Shown here piece by piece: positions 25,129 to 32,867 of a stretch of 64,000 nucleotides of DNA. Position 1 is the stretch's first letter. Each line of letters begins with the position of its first letter. Below the pieces are notes generated by a model. It had not been told where the DNA came from, ran no database searches, and saw only the letters and a list, made by a program, of their open reading frames with translations. The DNA comes from Streptomyces sp. ISL-98 (GTDB lineage: Bacteria; Actinomycetota; Actinomycetes; Streptomycetales; Streptomycetaceae). Location of the stretch: the NCBI RefSeq assembly GCF_018614055.1, contig NZ_JAGGPB010000004.1, forward strand, positions 62,001 to 126,000, read 5' to 3'. A program made the translations under genes and the position numbers.

Positions 25129-25906
25129 CGGAAGCCGCAGCGACACCGTCGGCATCGGCCGACGGCTCCTCCAGCAGATCCCGCGCCATAAGCGTGGCGC
25201 CGGCCACAGCGCCGGGCATCAGGAAGACGGCAACCAGCGGAACGAGGAAGGCGAGCGTCAGCGGAACGCCGAACCCAAGAGTGAGCATGCGACGCCCGCG
25301 CAGCAGCGTCAGCCGCTGCTTCAGCTCGACGCCGCGCCGCTGAAGCGCCACCGCCGTGAGCTCCTCCGCAAGGAAGAACCCGGAGACGCAGAAGCCGATG
25401 ACGGGCACGACGGTCTGGCCGACGACGGGGATGAACCCGCAGGCGAAGAGCAGGACGCCGTACAGCACCACCCGGGCGAGGACGCGCACGCTGTCACGCG
25501 CCGAGATCCACAGCTCCCGGATCAGCGGCAGCCCGGACTCGGGGGCGGTCCCGTCCGGGGACACGGAGCGGTCGACGCGCTCGGACAGCGACTCGTAGAA
25601 GGGCTGCCCGACGAGGAGCGTCACGGCGGTGAAGGTGATCACCGCGAGGAACAGCGCGAGGGCGAAGACCAGCGCCGTCAGTGCACCGCGGAAGAGGCCG
25701 AGCCAAGGGGAGCCCCAGTCGTCGGCGAAGGGGGTGGCCCAGGCGGTGAGGTCATCGGCCCCGTAGATCAGCCCGACCAGCGCAGCGAGGTACAGCAAGA
25801 AGGTCACAAGCCCGGGCAAAAGCCCAAACCCGTACGCCTTGCCATGCCGGCCAGCCCACCGCTGGCCCTTCATCAAGTAACCGAAACCCACCCCGAGATC
25901 ACGCAT
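25118..25906 (-). CDS. EI24/CysZ-like membrane protein
   Basis: The 262-residue protein has at least four long hydrophobic segments, including LLPGLVTFLLYLAALVGLIY, GALTALVFALALFLAVITFT and VVGQTVVPVIGFCVSGFFLA, and the conserved GQPFYESLSERVD block. This is the EI24 domain of CysZ sulfate-uptake proteins and their actinobacterial relatives. Sulfate transport is known only for the enterobacterial members and is not certain here. The gene is conserved core, and its upstream region borders the decayed fabV cassette that begins immediately after 25907. Confidence 0.8.
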   Translation of the reverse strand: MRDLGVGFGYLMKGQRWAGRHGKAYGFGLLPGLVTFLLYLAALVGLIYGADDLTAWATPFADDWGSPWLGLFRGALTALVFALALFLAVITFTAVTLLVGQPFYESLSERVDRSVSPDGTAPESGLPLIRELWISARDSVRVLARVVLYGVLLFACGFIPVVGQTVVPVIGFCVSGFFLAEELTAVALQRRGVELKQRLTLLRGRRMLTLGFGVPLTLAFLVPLVAVFLMPGAVAGATLMARDLLEEPSADADGVAAASVTA

Positions 25907-25935
25907 GGAACCAGCCTATCGGCGCGAACGCCTGA

Positions 25936-26055
25936 CGCTCCCCCCTGCCCCCCCAGCAGACCGGCGCCACCACCGGACACCGGGCCGCCCCGCTGATCCC
26001 CGTCCCGTCCCTGCCGGCCCGTACCGGCCGCACCAAGGCGGCGAGCAAGAAGTGA
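25936..26055 (+). pseudogene. C-terminal remnant of an upstream gene
   Basis: In the frame ending with TGA at 26053-26055 there is an open tail that reads QTGATTGHRAAPLIPVPSLP and then ARTGRTKAASKK, preceded by a stop at 25933-25935. It has no start codon or N-terminal domain. Its stop overlaps a GTG start of the ACP frame (GTGA at 26052-26055), the overlap style of an operon. It looks like the last ~35 codons of a gene whose front part was lost at the junction next to the EI24 gene. The family is not recognisable. Confidence 0.4.
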
Positions 26056-26339
26056 GCGTCGCTACGGCCGCGGTGACCGTCGAAGCCCTGTCGTGGATCA
26101 CGGGCCGTGTACGCGTCGAGTGTTCCCGGCCTGAGGCGTTTGCTGGAGCGCGACTTGGGCGTGGACAGCCTCGCTTTGCTCGAACTGGTGGAAACCCTCC
26201 AAGCACGTCTGGACATCGTTGTGCCCGATGAGGTCACCGCCCGTATTGGAAAGATCGCAGACTTGCAGGATGCGGTGGCCCATCCGACGGCCGCCGCGCC
26301 CTCGACCTCGACGACGACCCCAAGGATCCGACAGCGTGA
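26052..26339 (+). pseudogene. Acyl carrier protein gene with two compensating frameshifts
   Basis: A GTG at 26052 opens a frame reading VSVATAAVTVEALSWITGRV, an ACP-like helix I. The sequence then continues only in the next frame (from about 26107 to 26290) with LERDLGVDSLALLELVETLQ and VPDEVTARIGKIADL. This includes the carrier motif GVDSL with the phosphopantetheine Ser. It finally returns to the first frame for an acidic tail LDLDDDPKDPTA and stop at 26337-26339. Start and stop are thus in the same frame, 95 codons apart, and the stop overlaps the fabV start as GTGA. As read, no full-length ACP can be made; sequencing errors remain possible. Confidence 0.55.
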
Positions 26340-27544
26340 GCGAAACCGTCATCACCCCCCGCAGCCGCGGCTTCCTCTTCCTCGACTCGCACCCGGCAGG
26401 CTGCCAGCAGCTGGTGGCCGACATGTGGCAGGCCGTCCCCACCCCCGCCCAGCCGCCGGCCGACGACGGACCGGTGGCCCTCGTGATCGGATCGTCGGCC
26501 GGCTACGGACTCGCGGCCACCATCGCCGGCCTGGCCCGCGTCGGGATCCGTGGCATCGGCGTCTGCTTCGAGAAGGAACCCGGGCGGCGCACCGGCACGG
26601 CTGGCTGGTACCGCACCGCTGCCACCGCCGAACTCGCCCGACAGCACGGCCGGGACATGGTCTTCCTCAACGGCGACGCCTTCTCCGACGCCATGAAGAC
26701 CGAGGTCGCCGACCTGCTCGAGAAGCGCTACGGCGGCCGACTGGACTACCTGATCTACTCGGTGGCCGCGCCCCGCCGAACCGACCCGGACACCGGCCAC
26801 ACGTATGCCTCTGTCCTCAAGCCGATCGGCGAGTCGTACCGGACCAAGACCCTCGTCTTCGACAGCACCGCAAACCCCGAGGTCAAGGAGGTGGAAACCG
26901 AACCGGCCGACGGCGACGACATCGAGCAGACGACCGCCGTCATGGGCGGCACCGACTGGGAACGCTGGATCGACCAGCTCGCCGAACGCAACCTGCTGGC
27001 CGACGGCTTCACCACCGCCGCCCTCTCCTACATCGGATCCTCGCTGACCGCAGCGATCTACCGCCAAGGCACCATCGGCGCCGCCAAGGCTCACCTCGAA
27101 GCCACGGCCCGAACTCTGAACGAGCGCCTGGACAGGCTGGTCGGCGGCCGCGCTGTCACCTCGGTCAACGGCGCGGCCGTCACCCAGTCCTCCACCGCCA
27201 TCCCCGGCATCGCCCTCTACGTCGGCCTGCTGCGCGGCGTCCTCGGCACCGACATGGTCCCGCCGATCGACCAGCTGACCGACCTGTGGGACCAGCTCAC
27301 CGGAGCCCGCCCGCTGACCCTCGACGACGAGGGGCGCGTCCGCCTCGACACCTGGGAACTCGACCCCGCCGTCCAGGCCGCCGTCACCCAGCGGTGGACC
27401 GCCGCCACCACCGACACCATTACCGACCTGGCAGACCTCGACTGGTTCCACAGCGAAGTCCAACGCCTCTACGGCTTCGCCGTCCCCGGCATCGACTACA
27501 CCGCGCCCGTCGCCACCGATATTCCCTGGCCCACCGCCACCTGA
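26336..27544 (+). CDS. fabV: FabV-type trans-2-enoyl-ACP/CoA reductase
   Basis: The 402-residue enzyme has the size and blocks of FabV: the opening TPRSRGFLFLDSHPAGCQQL, the NADH loop VIGSSAGYGLAA, and YLIYSVAAPRRTDP. The active-site Y-x8-K is in YRQGTIGAAKAHLE, which distinguishes FabV from FabI (Y-x6-K). It reduces the enoyl double bond in fatty acid elongation and is resistant to triclosan in the species studied. The GTG overlaps the stop of the broken ACP gene. FabV is unexpected in Streptomyces, which normally uses a FabI/InhA-type reductase, so transfer is likely. The frame is intact although both neighbours are broken. Confidence 0.9.
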   Translation: MSETVITPRSRGFLFLDSHPAGCQQLVADMWQAVPTPAQPPADDGPVALVIGSSAGYGLAATIAGLARVGIRGIGVCFEKEPGRRTGTAGWYRTAATAELARQHGRDMVFLNGDAFSDAMKTEVADLLEKRYGGRLDYLIYSVAAPRRTDPDTGHTYASVLKPIGESYRTKTLVFDSTANPEVKEVETEPADGDDIEQTTAVMGGTDWERWIDQLAERNLLADGFTTAALSYIGSSLTAAIYRQGTIGAAKAHLEATARTLNERLDRLVGGRAVTSVNGAAVTQSSTAIPGIALYVGLLRGVLGTDMVPPIDQLTDLWDQLTGARPLTLDDEGRVRLDTWELDPAVQAAVTQRWTAATTDTITDLADLDWFHSEVQRLYGFAVPGIDYTAPVATDIPWPTAT

Positions 27545-27561
27545 CCATCTGGAGGAACGCC

Positions 27562-27836
27562 ATGCGCCTGCCCACCGACGACACCCTCATCCGCCGGCAG
27601 CAGGACCTCGAAACAGCGCTCACCGCCCTCGCCGACGGCGAACTGCGCTCGACACCGCCCGGATCAGCGAACCGGCAGTCCATGACGCTGCCGCCGCATA
27701 CCTGATCCGGCCGAGCAAGCGCGCCTGCTGGGCATGGCGTTCCTCCACGCCGCACACACCCTCAACGCCGACGCCGATGTCCACTCCGACGACCTGACGG
27801 CGGCGAATGCGGATGGCCGGGGACTTCGTGCTGCAG
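27562..27836 (+). pseudogene. Small gene after fabV, broken by two frameshifts
   Basis: A perfect GGAGG at 27551-27555 precedes an ATG at 27562 that reads MRLPTDDTLIRRQQDLETAL and stays open for 47 codons. Protein-like sequence continues in the next frame (LDTARISEPAVHDAAAAYLI) and then in the third (EQARLLGMAFLHAAHTLNAD, followed by ADVHSDDL). Joined, these make a plausible protein of about 90 residues. I do not recognise the family. The good ribosome site and 17-base spacing show it was the gene after fabV in an operon. The true 3' end is uncertain. Confidence 0.45.
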
Positions 27837-28340
27837 TTACCGGTTCAGGCCAACGCCCAGCGTGCGGCTGTAGCGCGTGCCCGGGCGGCCGTCCAGCACG
27901 ATGTCTTCGACCGGGGCGAAACCGGTGCGGGTCAGGACGGCCTTCGAGGCCGGGTTGTCGGTTGTCGTGACTGCGGTGAGTGAGGTGAGGTTGTAGTCGG
28001 TTGCCGCTCGCTTGCAGATGTCCCGTACTGCCGTGGTGGCCAGGCCCTGGCCTGCGGCTCGCTCGGCCATTCGGTAGCCGAGCTCGGCGGTTCCGGACGC
28101 CGTGATGTCGATCAGGTTGATGCGTCCGAGGATCGCGTCGCCTTGATCGTCCAGCAGGACATGGAAGTGGTGCAGCCCGGCGGCCTGTTCGGCGAGGATC
28201 GCGGCGTGGCGGGCTTCGAAGTGCTGGAAGTAGTCGTCGCCTCGGTCGGGTATCGAGCGGGCGAAGTACGCGCGGTTCTCCCGCTCGAAGGCCAGGAGCG
28301 CAGGCGCGTGATCGGCTCGAAGGCGTGTCAGGGTCAGCAC
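27837..28340 (-). CDS. GNAT family acetyltransferase (RimJ-like)
   Basis: From GTG 28340 the product has 167 residues and begins MLTLTRLRADHAPALLAFER. The RimJ/RimL-type core is visible: GRINLIDITASGTAELGYRM and then the acetyl-CoA loop AERAAGQGLATTAVRDICKR. A last block, DNPASKAVLTRTGFAPVEDI, ends with the usual N-x-x-S and G-F. Such enzymes acetylate protein N-termini or small amines. TATCTT on the minus strand lies eight bases before the GTG, so the message may be leaderless. The reading that starts at 28466 adds a non-conserved leader. The gene is convergent with the decayed fabV cassette. Confidence 0.85.
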   Translation of the reverse strand: MLTLTRLRADHAPALLAFERENRAYFARSIPDRGDDYFQHFEARHAAILAEQAAGLHHFHVLLDDQGDAILGRINLIDITASGTAELGYRMAERAAGQGLATTAVRDICKRAATDYNLTSLTAVTTTDNPASKAVLTRTGFAPVEDIVLDGRPGTRYSRTLGVGLNR

Positions 28341-28357
28341 AAGTGGAAGATAGCGCG

Positions 28358-28387
28358 TTGACAGGTGGCCCGGCCGGTGGCTGTAAT
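28358..28387 (+). promoter_or_regulatory. Consensus-like sigma-70 promoter facing right
   Basis: TTGACA (28358-28363) and TGTAAT (28382-28387) are separated by 18 bases, close to the housekeeping consensus and rare for this GC-rich DNA. The next gene on this strand starts 258 bases downstream at 28646, so the message would have a long untranslated leader. Within the leader are a CCGGCC/GGCCGG dyad (28408-28434) and two CCCTCATTCA copies near 28590 and 28622. The -35 overlaps the region upstream of the GNAT gene. Confidence 0.45.
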
Positions 28388-28645
28388 GGGGCGCGTGTCG
28401 CGTGACGCCGGCCAAAGAGCAGTGGGCAGGCCGGTAGTTGGGCGAGCACCTTTCATCTTGGGACATGCCATGAGTTCATACTCCGCACCCCCCTTCCGCC
28501 TGACGTAAGCGCCTTCGCGCGCCGTCTCGCGTCCTGTCGTACTCCGCCGTGTTCAGCACCGGCGTGTGACGTCCGTACGTCCTCGTGCGCCCTCATTCAT
28601 CCCTCGGCGCCGCCCCATGCCCTCATTCAGGAGATTTGACACAGT

Positions 28646-29557
28646 ATGCCCACTTCCTTCAATCAAGCGGTCATCGACGAGTTCCGAGCCAACGGCGGAA
28701 AGGTCGGTGGCCCCTTCGAAGGCGGCGACCTCCTTCTGCTGACCACCACCGGCGTGAAGTCGGGGAAGCAGCACACCACTCCCCTCGGCTACGTCCGCGA
28801 CGGCGATCTGCTGCTGGTCGTCGGGTCCGCCGCCGGTGCGACCCGGCATCCCGCCTGGTACCACAACCTGCTCGCCCGGCCCCAGGTGCGGGTGGAGATC
28901 GGCACCGAGTCGTTCGAGGCGATTGCCGTCCCGGCCGAGGGTGCGCGGCGTGACGAGTTGTTCGAGCTCTTTGTGGGTGTGGATCCGGGATACGGGGACT
29001 ATCAGGCCCGTACTGATCGGGTCCTGCCGGTCGTGGCGCTGGAGCCGGCCGAGCGCGAGGGAGCGCCCCGCGAGGTCAGCAACCTCGCCGGCAAGCTCAT
29101 CGAGGTACACACCTGGTTGCGTGGGCAGTTGCGGCATGTGAGCGACGAGGTCGACGCGCACTTCGCCGCGCGGGCGGGTCGGCGGGGAGATGGGGAAGCC
29201 TCAGTGCCGCCGGGGCTCGGGCTGCAGATACGGCAGCACTGCCTGGCGTTCTGCCAGACCCTGGAGTTCCATCACACCAGCGAGGACGCGCACCTGTTCA
29301 ACGCCATCGGCGGCTACCACCCTCACTTGCGCGATGCCCTCGACCGGCTTCGGGCCGAACACCGGACAGTTGCGCGTATTCAAGGGGAACTCGTTGCCCT
29401 GCTGGGCGATATCAGCAGTGCCGATCCGCTGCGTTTCCGTAGCGAACTCGATCGGATGTCGAAGGAGTTGACCGCCCACCTCGACTACGAGGAGGAGTCC
29501 CTTCTGCCCGTGCTGGCCGAGATCCCTTGGCCTCCGGTCGCGCCCGGCACCGCCTGA
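28646..29557 (+). CDS. F420-dependent (Ddn-like) nitroreductase fused to a hemerythrin domain
   Basis: The 303-residue protein joins two domains. Residues 1-135 match the deazaflavin (F420)-dependent nitroreductase/Ddn family: LLLTTTGVKSGKQHTTPLGY, VVGSAAGATRHPAWYHNLLA and the strand RPQVRVEIG. Residues 150-295 form a four-helix hemerythrin-like bundle with iron-ligand patterns HTWLRGQLRH, FCQTLEFHHTSEDAHLF, LRAEHRTVARI and HLDYEEESLLP. Ddn proteins reduce quinones or nitro compounds; hemerythrin domains bind O2 or NO at a di-iron site. The fusion may couple O2/NO sensing to F420H2 reduction. An AGGAG lies 12 bases upstream of the ATG. Confidence 0.85.
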   Translation: MPTSFNQAVIDEFRANGGKVGGPFEGGDLLLLTTTGVKSGKQHTTPLGYVRDGDLLLVVGSAAGATRHPAWYHNLLARPQVRVEIGTESFEAIAVPAEGARRDELFELFVGVDPGYGDYQARTDRVLPVVALEPAEREGAPREVSNLAGKLIEVHTWLRGQLRHVSDEVDAHFAARAGRRGDGEASVPPGLGLQIRQHCLAFCQTLEFHHTSEDAHLFNAIGGYHPHLRDALDRLRAEHRTVARIQGELVALLGDISSADPLRFRSELDRMSKELTAHLDYEEESLLPVLAEIPWPPVAPGTA

Positions 29558-29690
29558 GGGGTGTGCCTCTCAGGTCCCTGCCGCCCCAATACCCCCTTGT
29601 CGTCAGGCGGTTGAAGAGGTAGACCCCTGCGTACCGATCGATCACCATCCCTGATCGCATCCGAACGCATCCGACGATCCGGAGATACGC

Positions 29691-32273
29691 ATGGGCACAG
29701 GCATACCGAGACCTCTCCTCATCACCACCGCCGCCATCGCGAGCGCACTCCTCCTCGCCCCCGTCCCCGCCACCGCCCACCCCGGCGACGGCCCGGACGG
29801 GGGCCGGGACGGCGGCGTACACCGGGAGCGGACGGCCGGTGGGCAAGGGGCGGCCGCGGCCCGGAATCCGGCTTCCGCAGCCGCCAACGCGCTCGATGCG
29901 GCGAAGTCCCCCGGGCTCAGGCACGACCGTGGATATCCGCGCCGGACCACGCTCACCCCGCCCGCCCCCAACCCGGCCGACAAGTCCATCAAGCTGGGGC
30001 TCACGCCGTACCACTCCATCGCTCCGAAGCTCAACGCCCTGCAGAAGCTGGGCAATCGGGTCAGTGTCGAGGTCGCCGGGCGGTCCGCCGGAGGGCATCA
30101 GCTCTATCTCGTCACTGTCACCGCGCCCGAGAGTTCCCGCGAGGCGCGCGAGCAGGAGCGGATGCGGGAGCTGATTGAGAATTCACCGGGCGCCGCCGCG
30201 AAGGACCGCCGTATCAAGGCGACTTACAAGGCCCCCGTCTTCATCAACAACAACATCCACGGCAATGAGTGGGAGGGTACGGACGCCGCCCTGAAGCTCA
30301 TCGAGAATCTCGCGAAGGCAAAGGACGGCAAGACCGCCGATCTGCTGGCGAAGACCCGTGTCTATCTCAATGTGACTGCCAATCCTGACGGCCGGATCGC
30401 GGGCACCCGAGCGAACGCCAACGGCTTCGACCTCAACCGGGACTTCATCACCGCCACCCAGCCCGAGGCCCGCGCGATCCGGCAGATCGCCATCGACAAG
30501 CAGCCCGCCGTAATGCTCGACCTGCACGGGTACGTCAATGGCACGCTCATCGAGCCGACGACGCCGCCGCACGGCGAGAATTACGAGTACGACCTCTTCC
30601 TCAAGAATTCGTATGCGAATGCGCTGGGGATGGAACGGGCTGTGAACGGGCTCGGCTATACGCCCGCCAAGGACGGCGTCGAGCCCGCCGTCATCCCCTT
30701 CCGCGACGAGGAAGAGGGCTGGGACGACTGGCCGCCGATCTTCACTCCGCAGTACATGCCTTTCCAGGGCGCGGTCGCGGCGCACACCATCGAGTTCCCG
30801 ATGCAGGTCAACAACGAGTCGTACGACACGCTGCCCGTCGATGAGCTGCGCCGCAGGGCCGCCATCAACACGGACATCGCGGGCGCCGCGATGCGCGCCT
30901 CCCTCGACTACACAGTGGCCAGGCGCACTTCCGTCATCGCCGACCAGATCGAGACCTTCCGGCGCGGTGCGGCTGGCGCCGCCCAGGTGCCGGTGTCGGC
31001 GGAGACCGTGCCGGGCGTGCCCGGCATCGGGCCCGAGGACGTCTATACGACCGACTTTCCGCGGGCGTACGTCGTCCCGGCCGGGCGGACGCAGCGGTCC
31101 GCGACCGCCGCGGCCCGGCTCGTCGACCATCTCGTCGCCAATGATGTGCGGGTGGAGCGCGCCCGGCGGGACTTCAAGCTCGGGGGGCGTGCGTACAAGG
31201 CGGGGTCCTACGTCGTCGACATGCGGCAGCCCAAGCGCGGTATCGCCAATGTGATCCTGTCCGAGGGGCGCGACATCAGCGCCGATGTGTCCACGATGTA
31301 TGACATCTCCGGGTGGAGTCTCGGGCTGCTGTGGGGCGCGAGCGTTGAGAAGGTGCAGAAGGCTCCTGGTGGGGTGGATGTTCCGGGGCGTCCGGTGCAT
31401 GCCGCGTCGCCCACCGGGTACGTCGCGCCTCGCGGTGATCTTCAGCTGCGGCTCGACGACCCCAAGGAGCTCACCGCCCTCAGCTCCCTCCTGGCAGCAG
31501 GGGTGAAGGTACGGCGCAGCGCCGACGGCAGTGCGATCGTGCCCGCATCGGCCCGTAAGAAGGCCGCGGTTCTCGCCGACCGTTACGGCGTCGCCTTCCA
31601 CGCCACCAAGGCCAAGGGTGTCGCCCCGCTCGGCCGGACCCGGGTCGCCGCTGCCGTGACGCCGGGCGAGCTGCTCGCGCTGCGCGAGATGGGCTTCGAC
31701 GTACTGCCGGTGTCCACGGCGAAGCTCAACGCGGGCTTCGACTGGTCGAAGGCGGACGTGCTGTTCGTATCGTCCGGGCTGGAGTACGGGAAACTCGAAC
31801 CGGCCGCGCGCGGCGCACTCGGCGCGTTCCTCGCGGGCGGTGGCGGGCTGGTCGGCCGTGGCGCGGCGGGTGCGGCGCTCAATGCCGATGCCGGTCTCCT
31901 GGCGGCCAAGCACGTCGAGGGCAACGGTGACGCGAACGGTGTCGTACGAGTCGTCAACGCGGGCGGTCCCGTGACCGGCGGCGCCCCTGCCCACACCTTC
32001 GTGTACTCGCCGGTGTGGTTCACCGACCTCGGTCCCGGCGTCCGCGTCGACCAGTCGTACGGCGCCGGCAACCCGCTCGTCTCCGGCCACTGGCGCGCGG
32101 CCGAGGACGGCAGCGGCGGCCCGAAGGACGCGGCCGGCAAGGCGGCGGTCGTCAGCGGCACGGCGGCCAAGGGCGCGAGCGTGGTGCTGTTCGGTACGGA
32201 GCCGCTGTTCCGTGCGCACCCGAAGGGCATCTACGCGCAGGTCGGACGGGCATTGATCAACTCGGCGGGCTGA
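29691..32273 (+). CDS. Secreted M14 family zinc carboxypeptidase
   Basis: The 860-residue product has a signal peptide (LLITTAAIASALLLAPVPATA), a Gly/Arg-rich spacer, then an M14 domain with the zinc motif H-x-x-E near residue 189 (INNNIHGNEWEGTDAAL), Arg/Asn in NPDGRIAGTRANANGFDLNR and the third-ligand His in LDLHGYVNG. The C-terminal half (after about 470) is a glutamine-amidotransferase-like/beta-rich extension found in large streptomycete M14 proteins. It is exported and removes C-terminal residues from peptides outside the cell. GGAG lies before the ATG. A perfect hairpin terminator follows at 32317-32352. Confidence 0.88.
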   Translation: MGTGIPRPLLITTAAIASALLLAPVPATAHPGDGPDGGRDGGVHRERTAGGQGAAAARNPASAAANALDAAKSPGLRHDRGYPRRTTLTPPAPNPADKSIKLGLTPYHSIAPKLNALQKLGNRVSVEVAGRSAGGHQLYLVTVTAPESSREAREQERMRELIENSPGAAAKDRRIKATYKAPVFINNNIHGNEWEGTDAALKLIENLAKAKDGKTADLLAKTRVYLNVTANPDGRIAGTRANANGFDLNRDFITATQPEARAIRQIAIDKQPAVMLDLHGYVNGTLIEPTTPPHGENYEYDLFLKNSYANALGMERAVNGLGYTPAKDGVEPAVIPFRDEEEGWDDWPPIFTPQYMPFQGAVAAHTIEFPMQVNNESYDTLPVDELRRRAAINTDIAGAAMRASLDYTVARRTSVIADQIETFRRGAAGAAQVPVSAETVPGVPGIGPEDVYTTDFPRAYVVPAGRTQRSATAAARLVDHLVANDVRVERARRDFKLGGRAYKAGSYVVDMRQPKRGIANVILSEGRDISADVSTMYDISGWSLGLLWGASVEKVQKAPGGVDVPGRPVHAASPTGYVAPRGDLQLRLDDPKELTALSSLLAAGVKVRRSADGSAIVPASARKKAAVLADRYGVAFHATKAKGVAPLGRTRVAAAVTPGELLALREMGFDVLPVSTAKLNAGFDWSKADVLFVSSGLEYGKLEPAARGALGAFLAGGGGLVGRGAAGAALNADAGLLAAKHVEGNGDANGVVRVVNAGGPVTGGAPAHTFVYSPVWFTDLGPGVRVDQSYGAGNPLVSGHWRAAEDGSGGPKDAAGKAAVVSGTAAKGASVVLFGTEPLFRAHPKGIYAQVGRALINSAG

Positions 32274-32316
32274 GCGACTCGGAGGACGTACGAGAAGAAT
32301 CGTCCCCTTACGAGGT

Positions 32317-32352
32317 GAAGGGCCGCACCCCCTGGACGGGGTGCGGCCCTTC
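32317..32352. terminator. 15 bp perfect hairpin terminator
   Basis: GAAGGGCCGCACCCC (32317-32331) pairs perfectly with GGGGTGCGGCCCTTC (32338-32352) around a six-base loop. It separates the convergent M14 peptidase and Ohr genes and can end both transcripts. Confidence 0.88.
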
Positions 32353-32372
32353 ACGACGTGCTGTGCGTCGGA

Positions 32373-32801
32373 TCAGACGACCGACAGCTCGACCTTGATG
32401 TTGCCGCGGGTGGCGTTGGAGTACGGGCACACCTGGTGCGCCTTCTCCAGCAGGTCCTTCGCGGTGGCCGCATCCACGTTCGGGATGTGGGCGCTGAGCG
32501 CGACCTCGAGACCGAAGCCACCCTCGCCGTTCGAGCCGATGCCGACGTTCGCCGTCACGACGGAGCCCGAAATGTCGGCCTTCTCCTTGCGGGCGACAAC
32601 GCCGAGCGCGCCCTGGAAGCAGGCGCTGTAGCCGGCCGCGAAGAGCTGCTCCGGGTTGGTGCCGGCGCCGCTGCCGCCCATCTCCTTCGGCGGGTTGACG
32701 ACGACATCGAGGTTGCCGTCGTCCGAGGCGACACGGCCGTCACGGCCGTTCTCCGCGGTGGCGACAGCGGTGTACTTCACGTCTATGGCCTGGATGGTCA
32801 T
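32373..32801 (-). CDS. ohr: Organic hydroperoxide resistance protein (Ohr/OsmC)
   Basis: The 142-residue protein has the two redox cysteines of Ohr in YSACFQGAL and [14 protein letters not shown], and the [19 protein letters not shown] segment. It reduces organic hydroperoxides with lipoylated protein as donor. The ATG has an AGGAGG site. The usual partner OhrR (MarR type) is not adjacent, but a MarR gene lies about 1.2 kb away at 33980 beyond the oxidoreductase gene. The 3' end faces the terminator at 32317-32352. Confidence 0.94.
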   Translation of the reverse strand: MTIQAIDVKYTAVATAENGRDGRVASDDGNLDVVVNPPKEMGGSGAGTNPEQLFAAGYSACFQGALGVVARKEKADISGSVVTANVGIGSNGEGGFGLEVALSAHIPNVDAATAKDLLEKAHQVCPYSNATRGNIKVELSVV

Positions 32802-32867
32802 GCTGAAGAATCCTCCTGCTTGGTACGCCGCGACTCGCGCCCACGACCGCGGCGGCTGTGGGTGAGC

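Noticed and set aside
26219..26335. Extension of fabV upstream of GTG 26336
   Set aside because: It runs through the ACP remnant and lacks FabV similarity; GTGA overlap supports 26336.
27734..27970. Separate 78-codon gene overlapping the GNAT gene
   Set aside because: Its N-terminal part is the displaced end of the frameshifted small gene; the rest is antisense to the GNAT.
30183..32354. 723-codon minus-strand frame opposite the M14 peptidase
   Set aside because: Low-complexity antisense frame; the plus strand has signal peptide and zinc motif.
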